Part shown: piece after piece, positions 34,757-46,029 of the stretch
Numbering within the stretch: the first letter of the stretch is position 1
Layout of the letters: every line of letters begins with the position of its first letter
Assembly: GCA_963969395.1 (NCBI GenBank)
Contig: OZ017803.1
Location: 11,780,001-11,844,000, forward strand
Reading direction: 5' to 3'
Source: Pseudoscleropodium purum
Taxonomy: Eukaryota > Streptophyta > Bryopsida > Hypnales > Brachytheciaceae
DNA length: 64,000 bases
Position numbers and translations under genes: made by a program
The notes under the pieces: model-generated
Databases searched by the model: none
Seen by the model: only the letters and a program-made list of their open reading frames with translations
Told to the model about the DNA's origin: nothing

Positions 34757-36415
34757 ATGCCTCAGCTACGTAGGTCGAGACAAGCGAGTCCCTCTGGAGG
34801 CGAGGTGAAGCTCCGGAAAGTCATTCCGGTTATTCCCTCCACAGAGCCGGAAAAGGCTGAACTCATGGATGATCTCAGATCCATGGGTTGCGTAGGGTTT
34901 GCCGAGAAACCTTGGGGTTTTAGGGAGGAGAGAATGGTCAAGGAGCTCCTCGGAAAGTTGTCCAACCAGTTTGACAACACCGTGAGGGGAGCTCCCGTCA
35001 GCTGGAACGAGGGGATGTGGAGAGCGGTTTACGGTTTCCGGGCAGGAGGTTTGGGAATGGCGAGCCGGAAGGATGAGTTTGTCCGAGGGAAGTTCAAGGG
35101 AGCCATCAACCCGAAGGACGGATACGCGGTCGAGGATTGCTTGGATGACCGACACCGTCGGCTCCTGCAATTCCTGGTTCCGGTTCTTCACCCGGAAAAG
35201 CCGACCAGGGTGACGATCACCCTCGGCAACACCATTTTCGGTGCCCTCAGTGGTACCCGGAAAGTGGACTCGGCACGGATCATTTCCGATCTCGTGGCCC
35301 AGCTGGTTAGTAGGGTTGGGAAGAAAAGGGCCACTCCAGTGTGCCCTTATCTCTTCCACCTCTATCGGGAGAACCAAGTCCTCACCGACATAGAGGAGAG
35401 GGCGTGGAAGACGCAGGAAGTGCTCCTGAAGTATGGGGAGTCGGAGACGGATGACGAGGCGGAATCCGATTCCGGGTCAGACCGGGAGTCCAGCGAGGAA
35501 GAGGAGGAGCCGATGCCGCCGATCAAGCGACAGAAGCTGACGCCTCCACACAAGCGCGGGACGCCTCCCGGTCAAGACAAACCGGCCCCGGAGGAGAAAC
35601 CGGAAGCCGAGAAGACCAATTCCGGGGGAGATCCGGATATGCAAGATCCGTTCAACGGTCTGATCAACGTCCTCTGCAACATCAGGGCAGATTGGGAGGT
35701 CAAGCACAGGACGCTTGCGGCAATCGGCAAGTTGGTGGGTGCTGCACCGGACAGCAACTTGGCGGAACAAGTGGCGCAATGCATCACGAATCCGGAAGAG
35801 ACCCGGAAGCAGGAAGCCGAGATCCGCCGGTTGCAGGAGGAGGTAGATAAACTGAAGGCAACACTTTTTGCCTATCAGGAAGACGTGACGGCCGCTCGGG
35901 AGATGGCGGAGGAGACTCGGAAGGTGGCCGAGCAGATCAAGGCGGTCCTGGGAGAGACCGGAAGGGCAGCGGCCAAGGCGAAGCTCTTCGACGAGAAGAT
36001 CCACGAAGAGAAGAAACTATCCGGTTCCCGGATGGTCCGGATTCTCGCGGACTTCGCCGAGCAGGTGGAGACGGCAATGGTGGAGGGGCGAAAGGCAGCG
36101 GACCGGATCGAGGAGAGCAGCCGGAAGCTGACGGGAGCGACGTGCGACAAAGGTATTCACCTTTCGGACATCTCACTACCGGACCTCTTTCCGGATGCAA
36201 CTATGGCGAAGGACAGGAAGGATTGGACTCCTGAGTCCAAGAAGTCTGCACGGACTGGGACTCCGGGCACGAGACCGGATATCACCATCGACCTGGAGTC
36301 TCCACCCGGACCAAATCCTGCGGAGGGGGAACGGGTCCGGAATTTGAGTGAAGTTTTCGAGGAGCTAGTCCCGGAGACCGGAAGCCCGACGATAGGATCT
36401 AGAGTTGTAGGGTAG
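34757..36415 (+). CDS. Element-borne 552-aa acidic, coiled-coil protein of unknown function
   Basis: This is an intact ORF with strong coding composition, starting MPQLRRSRQ. Residues about 1-230 look globular, with hydrophobic blocks such as RLLQFLVPVLHP. Residues about 230-255 are very acidic (DDEAESDSGSDRE and an EEEEE run). A basic, nuclear-localisation-like PPIKRQKLTPPHKRG follows. About 345-465 is rich in heptad-like Glu, Lys, Leu and Ala and is probably coiled coil (EIRRLQEEVDKLKATL). The tail is Pro-, Thr- and Ser-rich. I see no integrase, protease, reverse transcriptase or zinc knuckle. It might be a gag-like or accessory protein of the element. The start is ATG 34757, shortly after an out-of-frame ATG at 34745. 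Confidence 0.7.
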   Translation: MPQLRRSRQASPSGGEVKLRKVIPVIPSTEPEKAELMDDLRSMGCVGFAEKPWGFREERMVKELLGKLSNQFDNTVRGAPVSWNEGMWRAVYGFRAGGLGMASRKDEFVRGKFKGAINPKDGYAVEDCLDDRHRRLLQFLVPVLHPEKPTRVTITLGNTIFGALSGTRKVDSARIISDLVAQLVSRVGKKRATPVCPYLFHLYRENQVLTDIEERAWKTQEVLLKYGESETDDEAESDSGSDRESSEEEEEPMPPIKRQKLTPPHKRGTPPGQDKPAPEEKPEAEKTNSGGDPDMQDPFNGLINVLCNIRADWEVKHRTLAAIGKLVGAAPDSNLAEQVAQCITNPEETRKQEAEIRRLQEEVDKLKATLFAYQEDVTAAREMAEETRKVAEQIKAVLGETGRAAAKAKLFDEKIHEEKKLSGSRMVRILADFAEQVETAMVEGRKAADRIEESSRKLTGATCDKGIHLSDISLPDLFPDATMAKDRKDWTPESKKSARTGTPGTRPDITIDLESPPGPNPAEGERVRNLSEVFEELVPETGSPTIGSRVVG

Positions 36416-37597
36416 ATAGGATTTTAATTTCAGTTAGGAGTAGGAGCGGATCCGGATCCGGATCCGGCTCAACAGTATTAGGTTAGACCGGAAGTTAGAT
36501 TTAGGTGGCGGCGGACCCCCACGGGTTTTCCGCTCCTTTTTGTGCTTTTAGGGTTTTGACCCTTTGTATATAAATCGGTTCCTGCGATGGGAATTGGGAG
36601 TTGTTCATTTTGCAAACTTCTTGTACCTTTCTATTCTCTTCGTTGTGTATCTCTCTCCAGCGCGACAGGATTGTATGATGTGGAGTTAGGATAGTACGAG
36701 TTAGTTTGTAAGTGATTTCTCCCCTTGGTGTTTATTTTCCGATCCTAGGTGCATGTGAGTAGGTACTGAAGAGTTGGGAGTGAACTTAGTTCCTCAGCAC
36801 GTCTAGAGTTTGAGATTCCGGGTGAGAAAGCCGTTGTTAGGCTAGGCGGGTAGGGAGGGATTCCTTAGCTGCGCTAGAACTCCCGGGTGGGAAATTCGGT
36901 TGAGTGTCCGATCTCCTGTGAGGTCTCACCACCCGTATGGATAACGGAAGAACTTTAGTTGATGTTGGAACGGACGGGTGCACTTGTAACCACCTGTCTT
37001 CGCACGGATCGGAAGTAGCATCAAGGTCGTTGTAGTACGAGAGGGTCGAGTGTGGGGTCTTTGTGTGACCTACGACCCGGATTGCTATCTGGGTTGTTGT
37101 GAAGGACCAAACCGGATCCGGATTAGCTTAGGAGTCTAGAAGGTAGGACAGTGGGTCTTCAGCCACTATAAGTCACGGAAGGAGTGGTGGGCCTACCACT
37201 CTCAAAATTAAGCGGCGACCCCTCTGATGGTGAAACAGAGGCAAAACCAAACCGGATAGGATTACGGGTACAGGATGACCATCCCGACCGGATTGGTCAG
37301 GACGGATTTCCAGGATCGGAAGTTGTGAGATCCTGGGATTTCGGTATTTGTACGGACCGGATAGTTAGTAGGACCGGAAGAAGGAGTAATCCGGTCTATA
37401 GTTATCCGGTGTGGTAGTATTTTTGGTTCTAGATCTAGGACCGGAAAGTAAGATTGGGATACTGACTGAGCTTAACTGCTTAATAGAGCTAGATACTTCA
37501 CAGGATCTCGTGGGTTCGATCTTTAGAGTCACTTAGTTATACTCTAGAGCGATTTTTGTGAGTATAATGGGGAATTGACCTGCCCTGTGCTGCGACA

Positions 37598-39242
37598 GTA
37601 CACTCACACTATACACCTTCACTTTGTGCATTCACTGTATCGGTTGCCAGCCGATACAACCTTTCAGTCTCTAAACCCTACCGTCGGAAGACATTTCTAG
37701 AAATTCCTAAGTCAACCGTCCCGGGATCATATCGGCTGCCAGCCGACATAGCTTAAGCTCAGGCTCCTAGTGAGTGCTGCAATGTATGTCGGTTGCCAGT
37801 CGATATAGCAAGTAATAGGTGCCTCAGAATCTCAATGGCTATCCTATATGATATAGCAAATGACAGTGTATTGACTGGCAGCCGATATATGTAGTGAAAA
37901 GTACCTCTCAGTCGCCAAATCAGAGGACGCCATCGCTAATGGACTCTGTCGCTTATCGACTGCTGAAGATGACTTGTCGGCTGCTGAAAAAACACGCTTG
38001 CCTCACTCTCCTTCACTATCGGCTGGCCAGAAATGCGTATCGGCTGCGCTAAGATGTATCGGCTATTGCTTTGCTTTGCGAGGGGATGTCAGCTGCAAGC
38101 TGGACTGAAGGAGGGAGAATGGCAGAGTGAGAGTGAGTGAGGCTGAGAGTGAGTGAGAGTGAGTGAGAGTGAGTGACAGAGAGAAAGCAGGAGACGCAAA
38201 TGGCAAATGAGAGAAAATGAAAGTGGCCAGGGGTGTATACCCCCTAAACCCTCGGCTGCCAGTCGGTAGGCGCAATCATGACAAACTGAGTCCGTTCTTC
38301 TATAAATTTCATCCATCGCAGGTTTTCATCCGTTAGCATGTACTCCACATCCAGCAAAGTACATGGAAGTTACGAACACTCATTGCAGAGATGCGTACAT
38401 TTCCCAACACGATCTCCCGATGCACGGACTTGTCTCTCTTGCAATCACCACAACTTCATCCTCTTCCAGATTCAAATTTCAGGCGCCAAATTCAGTTTCA
38501 GGCTTGCTCACCTAGGATCAGATCTTGGAGGACTTCCATTTTCATTTTCATTTGCCCCACACACGCACTCAAAGCGTCCAAGAACCGTCAAGGAATTGCA
38601 GTGGCTTGTTGTGGAATGTTTATGAGGGATGCAACGTGATAGGGAATTCAGTAGACCTCAGTTCAGTGCAGCATTGAGTAGTCTTCGGGTTCATGAAGCG
38701 CTCTTCGACAGTTGTTATTTGGCATTTAGGCTTACGTAGGATTTGCAGTAGGATTTGAATTGCTCCAAGCTACATTTGAATTGGAGTAGGATTCTCATTG
38801 CAGTAGTAGTCAGGAGCATTCTCGAAAATTAGTTGCTTGATAGAGGTTCAGGATTTCCTATTCGGTTGCACATGTGTTTCCATTTCATTATTTTTACTGG
38901 TCAGAGCATCTGTGGACAGTGCCTAGATCATAGGAAGTGCAAAATCTAGCTTCGTGCATGATCCCCAAAGTTCTAGCTGTACGGTCTTGCCTCTGTGCTT
39001 GACCGTACGGACAGTGGTATCGGTTGCCAGCCGATACCAATTTCTGTACCAGGAAGGTCGTGAAGCACCAGGTACACAGATGTATCGGCTGCCAGCCGAT
39101 AAGGTCATCACGGGTTTGACAGAGATTCCGACATAGTGGGTTCTGACTCCGATTTCAAATCATGAATGGATCTGATGACTAGACATCGGGTGCGAGTCCG
39201 ATTGAGGCATTCACGAAAAATGGAGGCTCGGAAAGACTGAAA
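37598..39242. other. Palindrome-rich non-coding stretch
   Basis: It holds seven copies of the 19-bp palindrome and a GAGTGA-type simple repeat (about 38123-38178). No coding sequence was recognised; the frame 38338-38625 has no known domain. It may include promoter and 5' exons of the DUF7869-like gene downstream. Confidence 0.45.
38123..38178. repeat. (GAGTGA)n-like simple repeat
   Basis: Imperfect repeats of GAGTGAGA over about 55 bp. Confidence 0.85.
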
Positions 39243-42200
39243 ATGCAGAAGGGAGTTGTTGTGGCTCTTACACTGGAAGGATTATACTACTCCGGAAGGG
39301 CGGTTGTAGAAAGGGTGGTGAGCCGCAATCCCTACCTCGTACGCGTTCATGTCCTAGACGTTTCAAATAACCTCGATATGCTTCTTCCGTTTCCTGAGGG
39401 AGACATGGTGTTCCTGCGACATTGCCCGGGAAGGTCAGTCGTGTGGGAGGCAGAGAACATCTATCCCTATACAGAGTCTGAAGGGTCTTCTTCTGTTGGT
39501 GTTGGCCGGTAGCCGATACAAGTGGTCACAGATGAAAAACCCATACAACAATTCCTGTCACTCACTGTCAATATGGATGTCTCACTACTGCAGACTGTGG
39601 GCACGGATCTGTTGTATGCTGGTGTAGGTACAATTGTACAATGCTCTCCGAAGGGTTACTGGGAAGGCTTTCGCGTTCCACACAGCTTCTTCCTCATTGT
39701 GAAGCTACTGCACATCGTCGATGATTTCCAGGATTAGAGTGCTTATTGCGAGATTCCTGAATTCATGACACTCAAACGTTGTGTTGGATTCAAAATACTA
39801 TGGAGTGGTTATAAGGTCAGACCAATCAAGACCTCCGTCCCAATAACCAAGGTTGTCGGCTGCCAGCCGACAGGAGAACCTGTGACCCATTTCATGCAGG
39901 CTCAAGTCGATGGTAACTACGAGAGTGGTGGGAGTTCAAACGATGTACATGTAGAATTATGTGATCCGAGAACACAGCGAGTACTTCCTACTACATCAGA
40001 TGAAGACGAGCGAGATGATAGGCTCTATTCGTTCGACGATGACAGTCGCAGGTTTGCAGAGGATCACCGCGATGTTCATGGTTACAGTACCTCTGGCACT
40101 GCCGTGTCCGACACAAGTGTTGTTGACAGCATGGATAATTCGGACGCGTTTAGAGCTGATACTCCAAGTGGAGATAATGGCCATCCGGATGGAATGCAAG
40201 CTGGGCTTCCAATCCTAGATAGACTGCTCTAGAGAAATCAATACTGTGAACTTCTCAATGACAACTTCTCGGTTCTCGGAAGAGCCATGATCCAAGTCTG
40301 CCTACCAAATGAGGCCTGCGATGATGGCGTCCTGGGCGACACGGATGTCGGGGTCATGTTCGTATCGGACAATGACGAACTGCAAATGACAACCATGCGC
40401 TGGAGGCTCACACACACAAGGTTGAAGGGTGGAAGGCTACTATCTGAAATTGTCACGCTCTGCTCAAAGGTTGCTCTATTGAATGAGTCGGACAATAACG
40501 GAATGCAAGGGGTACCGAGGAATCCATACCGCTCTGTGCACAAAAGGGTGATTCCTAAGGATCACGAAAGCCAATCTAGGCTGCAAATGAAGACCTCGGA
40601 GACGGAGGTACGTAAGGTCAGCTCACAGAAGTATTGTAAGCTCAGATGCTGCCAGACATTTCCCTGGGAGGACACGAGGTCTGTACGATGAAAGTTCTTC
40701 GCTTGCACATTCGAGAGTAGGAGGGAGGTAGCGTATGCGGTGCAGAGTCAGCTTCATGTAGGGGTTATTCCAGGAAAAAAATTCATTACTCTTGCAAATA
40801 CAGACATCTGCGAGAACGCATGGTATATCATTCATGGGGTATCGAGGTCGGCCTATCATGTTTACAAGGCTGCAGCCATGAGAGGATCCGTTAACGGCTC
40901 GCATGGAAATGCGGGGGCTCAACGGCCACGGCCACAAACAATCCAAGCTCAAGCAACCCTTAAAACGATCATCGACGACAATGCCGACAAAATGCCAAAC
41001 GAGTTCAAAATGGTTGGAAATAAATGCGTCGACAATCTCAAGGTCCTCCCCTCTGCAATGAATTGGGATCACATGCGCGAACAAGTCAATTATGTAAGTC
41101 CATCATTTGCCTCTTCGTCTACAGTAGAAAAGTCCTTTTATCGGCTGCCAGCCGATACAATCATGTCTGGACTTTGAATGTAGAAGTCATTGATCTTTCC
41201 TTTCTATAGGCCGTCATTTGCAGTTCTGTCGGCTGCTAGCCGATACAACTCTATAGTCTTCCATGGAAACTCATCCATGAAGTCATGTTCTTCAGGTCAA
41301 TGGAATATGCAATATGAAGCCGGTCTCGCAGTCTGCTATCAGCCGCCTTTGGAATGCTCATTTCAAAAACGTAGAGGTCAAGGCCGTAGGGAGCAATTTC
41401 TCAAAATGCACAGAATGTGACTTCTTGGTAGAGTTCATTGCAAAGTATCCAAGAGGTTGTGATGAGTGGCAGGCCTTGGTCGACGACAGAGAGAGACATC
41501 TCAATTACCAGCGCGCTTGTAGAAATGTATACAGTGGATGGACCGTGCAGTCGGTGCAAAATCCATCAGAGTTCCTCTACATTATTCATGACAAAATGGA
41601 CACCACAAAGACTGTCATTCCGAGGATGCAGCGCATCACCAAGGCCACCGCAGGGCTAGGGCAAATACCAATCTCGTGTACTAGAATGCTCACACATGGA
41701 CATGGAGATGGCGCGTATGCACATTACTCCACATCACTCTGGCCTGGGGATTCAAATTTCACAATTTCGTCCATCTGCAGGGTCCTCAGGGCCCTAGAAC
41801 TACCACCTGTTCGGGAGTCCAAGATCCTCTTCTCGACTCCATCGCTAAACACCTTCTTCGAGGCTCTACTTCATGGGAAATCGAGATGCAACTCGTCAAT
41901 CCTGTAGGCCTCGGACATGGTGATCGACGCAGCGAGACCAGGACGACCTCAGGTTCCACTTCCGAGGAAACTGTTCTTGCAACTCGACAATTCAACAAAG
42001 GACAACAAAAATCGATTCCTCATGGCTTTCTGCTCACTGCTCACTGCCAGGCGCATATTCAAGGAAGTTTCAGTGGGGTTCCTTATTGTTGGGCATACGC
42101 ACGAGGACATTGATGCGTACTTCAGTTATCTCTCTAAACTGATCAAAAGGAAGAACACATACGTACTTGCGGATCTCATGAAGGCGTTCATGGATTCACA

Positions 42201-43306
42201 GAAGACTTCATTCCGGAGTTCGTGCAAGAAGTGGCGGACTTCAAATCATACTTCAAGGGCTTCCATCATGATGGGGTGAACAAAATCATCGGGCTCGGAG
42301 ATAAACACCTCTTCAAGTTCTACGTCGTGGAGGATGGTATGGATCGTGGATGGCCGGTCATGAGGTACAAGCTCAGGGCCACAGATTCTTCGTGGCTGCC
42401 TCCTGGCGCACCTGTCAAAATGTGGACAGCGGACGAAAATGGACAACCCAATATTCCACAGGGGGACCCTCGACCTGTGCCTTTCAAGGCACTCTGGGGA
42501 ATGTGGACATTAATACCAGAAGGCGAAATGCAGAAAAGGAAGTCGCAAGGGCTACAGAGTGCAATGAGAAACAGACATTCATCAAAAATGGAATAGCAAA
42601 GTTCATTGAGTTCTGGAAATCGGGAATGGCCAGAGATAGACGGTACGCACAAGAAATGGCAGGTTGTGTGGCTTACTGGGAAAGAATTCAATCAGAGATC
42701 AATTCGGTGCTGCTTCAAACTCCTGCATTGCTTCAAGAAGGATTATGGCCGCTCTCTGACTGGACAAGAGATCACACGTCGACTTTTGTAGACAAGGGGG
42801 CGGAGGAGAATTATTCAGTAGATACCACTTCGGAGGACGAAGGGGATCCCGCTCCATACTGCGGACCTGCGAAGGACAGGCCACGCTTGAGATTCAATCC
42901 ATTCAGGGATGTTCTGCTCGGAGACTTTGTTCTTTGTCGACCATGTCACAACAATCATCTGCTTGTCTGGCTGGGACGGATACTCCAATGTGTGGACATG
43001 TCTCCGAGGCCCACGTATGGTAATTTTAAAATTGAGTGGTGGACTTCGATGAAAGCCAAGAGGGAGTCAAAAGCGCTCATTGCGAGGGAGTGCTGGACCC
43101 GAAGATGGCACAAGGAACTCTGTCTTCCGCAGATGGTCCATGTCAACATTGTCTTGTACTCGCACAGAATGCCCTCGCATGCAAAGAAAAGACCTCCCAC
43201 ATCTCATGTCATCCCGGAGGCATCCGTTGTTGCTGCTATTGCAAATCTGGAGGCCGCGGGGGCAGCTTTAGACAGAGATGCAGACGAGGGCGGAGAGGAT
43301 TACTGA
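39243..43306 (+). pseudogene. DUF7869-type (transposase-like) gene, decayed
   Basis: Family marks in order: a Cys-rich stretch (KYCKLRCCQTFPWE) near 40630; WYIIHGVSRSAY and TLKTIIDDNADKMP (40820-41000); an intron at 41094-41295; SRLWNAHFKNV; YIIHDKMDTTKT; MLTHGHGDGAYAHYS with LWPGDSN; LFLQLDNSTKDNKNRF and GHTHEDIDAYF (41960-42125); and a C-terminal block (LLGDFVLCRP...LVWLGRIL) as in DUF7869 proteins. One frame runs from 39243 to 41093 broken only by in-frame stops (39510, 39735, 40230, 40689). After the intron one more stop occurs at 41905, and frameshifts lie near 42200 and 42540. The Asp/Asn-rich LDN and HTHEDID blocks are kept. It is probably a domesticated-looking or mobile-element gene in decay. 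Confidence 0.7.
41094..41295 (+). other. Probable GT-AG intron in the DUF7869-like gene, carrying two palindromes
   Basis: The donor GTAAGT follows ...GTCAATTAT; the acceptor TTCTTCAG precedes GTCAATGG. Removing the 202 bases joins the two homologous blocks in phase 0 (QVNY | VNGICN...SRLWNAHF). Two copies of the 19-bp palindrome (41139 and 41227) lie inside it. Confidence 0.7.
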
Positions 43307-43790
43307 CATATCGCCTCGGACCTATTGGCTGCCAGTCGATACAATAGTTTAGCTTTGGAGTTGTGTCACCATCACATTGCTAGACGGATCCGAGTCCTCG
43401 GTGCAGGTGTCGGCTGCCAGCCGATACTAAGGGCTTCGTTGCATGTCGATCGCATGGTTCTTGAACAAGATGTTTTCACTTCAGGATGATTACATGCATA
43501 TCCACAATATTTACTTATTTGTGAATGTGCCTTCATATCTTTAGGGTGTGCCTTCATATCTTATAGGTTGTGACTATAAGTCTTATGACTAGTTAGTTTT
43601 GACATTTTTAATATGTATCTGTTGGCTGCTGACAAATCACATTTATTTGAATCTCCTATGGGGACCATGTTACAACTGTTTTATCTTTAGTGCACAGGCG
43701 ATTTGCTCATTTCTCTATCTTTCATGTTCGTTGTCCTGCTTTTTGGTTTTGCGCACTTTACTATGTTGTCTTATCGGCTGCCAGCCTATA

Positions 43791-45482
43791 TGTCAATGGG
43801 CACGGGCTGGGTGCACGGTCATAGGCACTGGTTTTGCTATTGCATAAAAACCGGTCCAAAATACAACAATCCACTTTTTTTTTGTACCCTCGGTTCTTCT
43901 GAACAAGGTGTGGGTGGGTTGCCGACACTTTTTAATCATTTGAAGCATGTTCTCTACCTTTTTTAATGTGGCTATGGACTATGAATTTGTCCATAATTTG
44001 TGCAATTGTTCATAATTAGTTAAATATAGGTTTTGCTACCTAACATGGGAAAGCGATTGCCATGTTGTTTTAAAAAAAATATTCAACATTTTTTTTCATT
44101 TTAAGAAATTTAATTTAATTTCAAAAAAAAAAATTTCAAATTTTTTTCTAACAACGTAGCATTCCCTTCACTGCGAAGGGAGCTACAGAAGGTAGCTGCT
44201 TGATCCAGACTATAGAAAATCCTCTATTGTGTTCTAGATTTGAAGCATCACTATCTAGGAGATTGAATTTTGTGAGGGGAAGCTATTTGCCTTGTCTTTT
44301 TTGAAGGCCCTATGTAATGTGCTCTGCTATAGATGCGGCATCAACAACCATAGATTATGTTATAGGCAATGTGGAAGAAGGTGTTGTCGACAGCCCTCGA
44401 AGCCAAGGTCTACTTAGGACACCTATTTGTTTGCCATCTTTGTTGAAACATTCAATGTCAACACTAAGGCGTGAGCATTTGTATTCTCGAAGTCAATATA
44501 TAGAGGTTACACCACATAAGAAACTCTATGCAGAAGTCACGGAAGTTGCTTCCATACTATTGGATCAAATAACAAGTGCTCAATTGCACTCTTTAACTAA
44601 TAACCAATGTCCTTGTTTCAAGGATAGTGGGTCTTTGCCCTCCTAGTCTATGAGAAGTAGGTCTATGACATTTGGTAAACCTATTAATCGATGTAGAGTT
44701 CTTTATAACAATTGGTGGTCAGCCTATTCTTATTGATTGGGAAGTTGGCATGTATATATAAACAATGTCTACAAGTTGCAGACAAAGTTGCCTCTTCAAC
44801 TTTCTAAATCTTTCTATCAATCCAAAATGCTTAGGAGCACATGCAAGTGTAAGGCAAAAGAGAGTAATTCATTGTCATTGGAGGCATGCGGTGCGTTTAG
44901 TAATGGATGTGGGCTAAATAGACCTTCTTGGCGAGAGGATATCTTGAGAGGGAGAGCAAAAGAAAAAGCAATGGAGGCAGCAAAGAACGCTTTGCCAAGC
45001 GGAAGCCATGGCTAGGTTTTTTAGTGCATCTTACAAAACTATGGAAGTCAATAGTTGTTACAACAATAAATAGAATTTTATTACTATAAATAGAATTCTG
45101 TTATTATAAATAGAACCAAAGAACTATATTGAAGAATATAAAGTGTTTTATGTGCAATAGGCTTCTTCGTTCATACAAAAGAGAGAGTTCGTTAGTAAAT
45201 TCATACTCGTCAATGTATATTTTTATTTTTCTTATATTGCCACGTATTTAGTGGCTACTCATATAAAGCTTTTTTATTCATGTATTATCTTTTTGGGTTT
45301 CTCTTTGAGTACTCTATGCCTTTTGCAAGGCAAAGTTTGTTAATTTTCAATGAATGTCATAGGTTTGTCTTGATATATCTTTGCCTTCAAGAACTATCTT
45401 TGAAATGGAGGCCTCAAGAGTGGTCTATGGATATCTTATTTTGCACAATTAGTCTAAATTTAATGAATATCCCCTTATAGTT
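43791..45482. other. Non-coding stretch
   Basis: Mixed AT-rich DNA. Two + strand frames (44317-44646, 109 codons; 44737-45015, 92 codons) have no recognisable domain. There are poly-A and poly-T runs near 44070-44150. No palindromes occur past 43790. Confidence 0.35.
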
Positions 45483-45731
45483 TCAACATGCAACTATCAA
45501 ATTTAGGCAATGACTCACATAGCTTGCCCCAATCAAAAACAATGTCCACTTCTTTTGTATTTGCATCATGACTCTAGTCATGGGCCCTTGGAAAACATTC
45601 ACACCATCAACCCCAAAGCAAACCAACTTCCTAGCTATTTCTTGGCATGTCAAGCCTCCCTCCCTAATCAATGCATGTATTATCAACTTTATTAAGTGAT
45701 TTGCAATTCCAAACTCTGGAATATAAGACAA
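45483..45731 (-). pseudogene. hAT/DUF4371-type transposase fragment
   Basis: An 82-codon fragment reading ARKLVCFGVDGVNVFQG and then SYVSHCLNLIVAC. It matches the family pattern (GxDGxxVxxG, then a C-x2-H-x2-NL motif) of ZNF862-like hAT transposases, including the first catalytic Asp region. One family residue is altered (usual HCxAHRxNL; here SYVSHCLNL). No neighbouring parts were found. Confidence 0.6.
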
Positions 45732-46029
45732 TAGTTAGAGATGTGGAATTTGTTCCTAGTGGTCCATAGCATATATGTGAACTTCCAACCACAAAGTATT
45801 ATCAATAGTCATTACCTCAATCGGTGGCTTATGAAAATAATAAAGGTAGATTGAACAATAAATTAAAGGCCACCAATACTAAGTTGTGTAGATGCTCACT
45901 CATCTCCCACTTTGTCATCTTTGACTAGTGTCTTAGGAACAAATTTCTTACCTTCAATTACTTTAGCAGTTGCTGTTGGTGTATATAGTTGCACATTGGG
46001 CGACTATAACTAAAGATATATAATAGGGT

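Larger units (their letters stand above)
34293..37597 (+). mobile_element. 3.3-kb mobile element with TGTCGCAGC/GCTGCGACA ends, copy 1
   Basis: The ends are a perfect 9-bp inverted repeat. The same ends and much of the interior recur at 49962-51496, where a 5-bp target duplication is seen. TG...CA termini, short inverted repeats and a 5-bp duplication are typical of LTRs, so it may be a very long solo LTR. No internal direct repeat, primer-binding site or pol gene was seen, so a non-autonomous DNA element is also possible. Here the flanks (CTAGG and GTACA) do not match, so the insertion was followed by rearrangement or deletion. Many CCGGA words give it an unusual composition. It carries a TATA box and a 552-codon ORF. 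Confidence 0.75.
32483..43790. repeat. Dispersed 19-bp palindrome family, TATCGGCTGSCAGCCGATA
   Basis: At least 17 copies with 0-3 changes, at 32483, 32659, 33417, 33773, 37638, 37730, 37787, 37869, 38250, 39018, 39083, 39854, 41139, 41227, 43323, 43408 and 43772 (each 19 bp). Further half-copies lie at 38020-38065 and 39503. The consensus is palindromic around one central base, or equally an 8-bp stem (TATCGGCT/AGCCGATA) with a GCC or GGC loop. Changes often compensate (TGTCGGCT with AGCCGACA at 39854). Nearly all copies are between or within introns of coding remains. None occurs inside the 34293-37597 element, and I saw no good copy elsewhere in the window. Confidence 0.9.

Noticed and set aside
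35477..36004. 175-codon minus-strand frame
   Set aside because: It is the antisense shadow of the intact 552-aa ORF on the + strand.
37481..37560. tRNA-like GTGGGTTCGATC word
   Set aside because: It lies in the mobile element, is repeated in copy 2, and no cloverleaf could be drawn around it.
32483..43790. CRISPR array as an explanation of the regularly recurring palindromes
   Set aside because: Spacing is irregular (from 57 bp to kilobases), the host is a eukaryote, and no cas genes are present.
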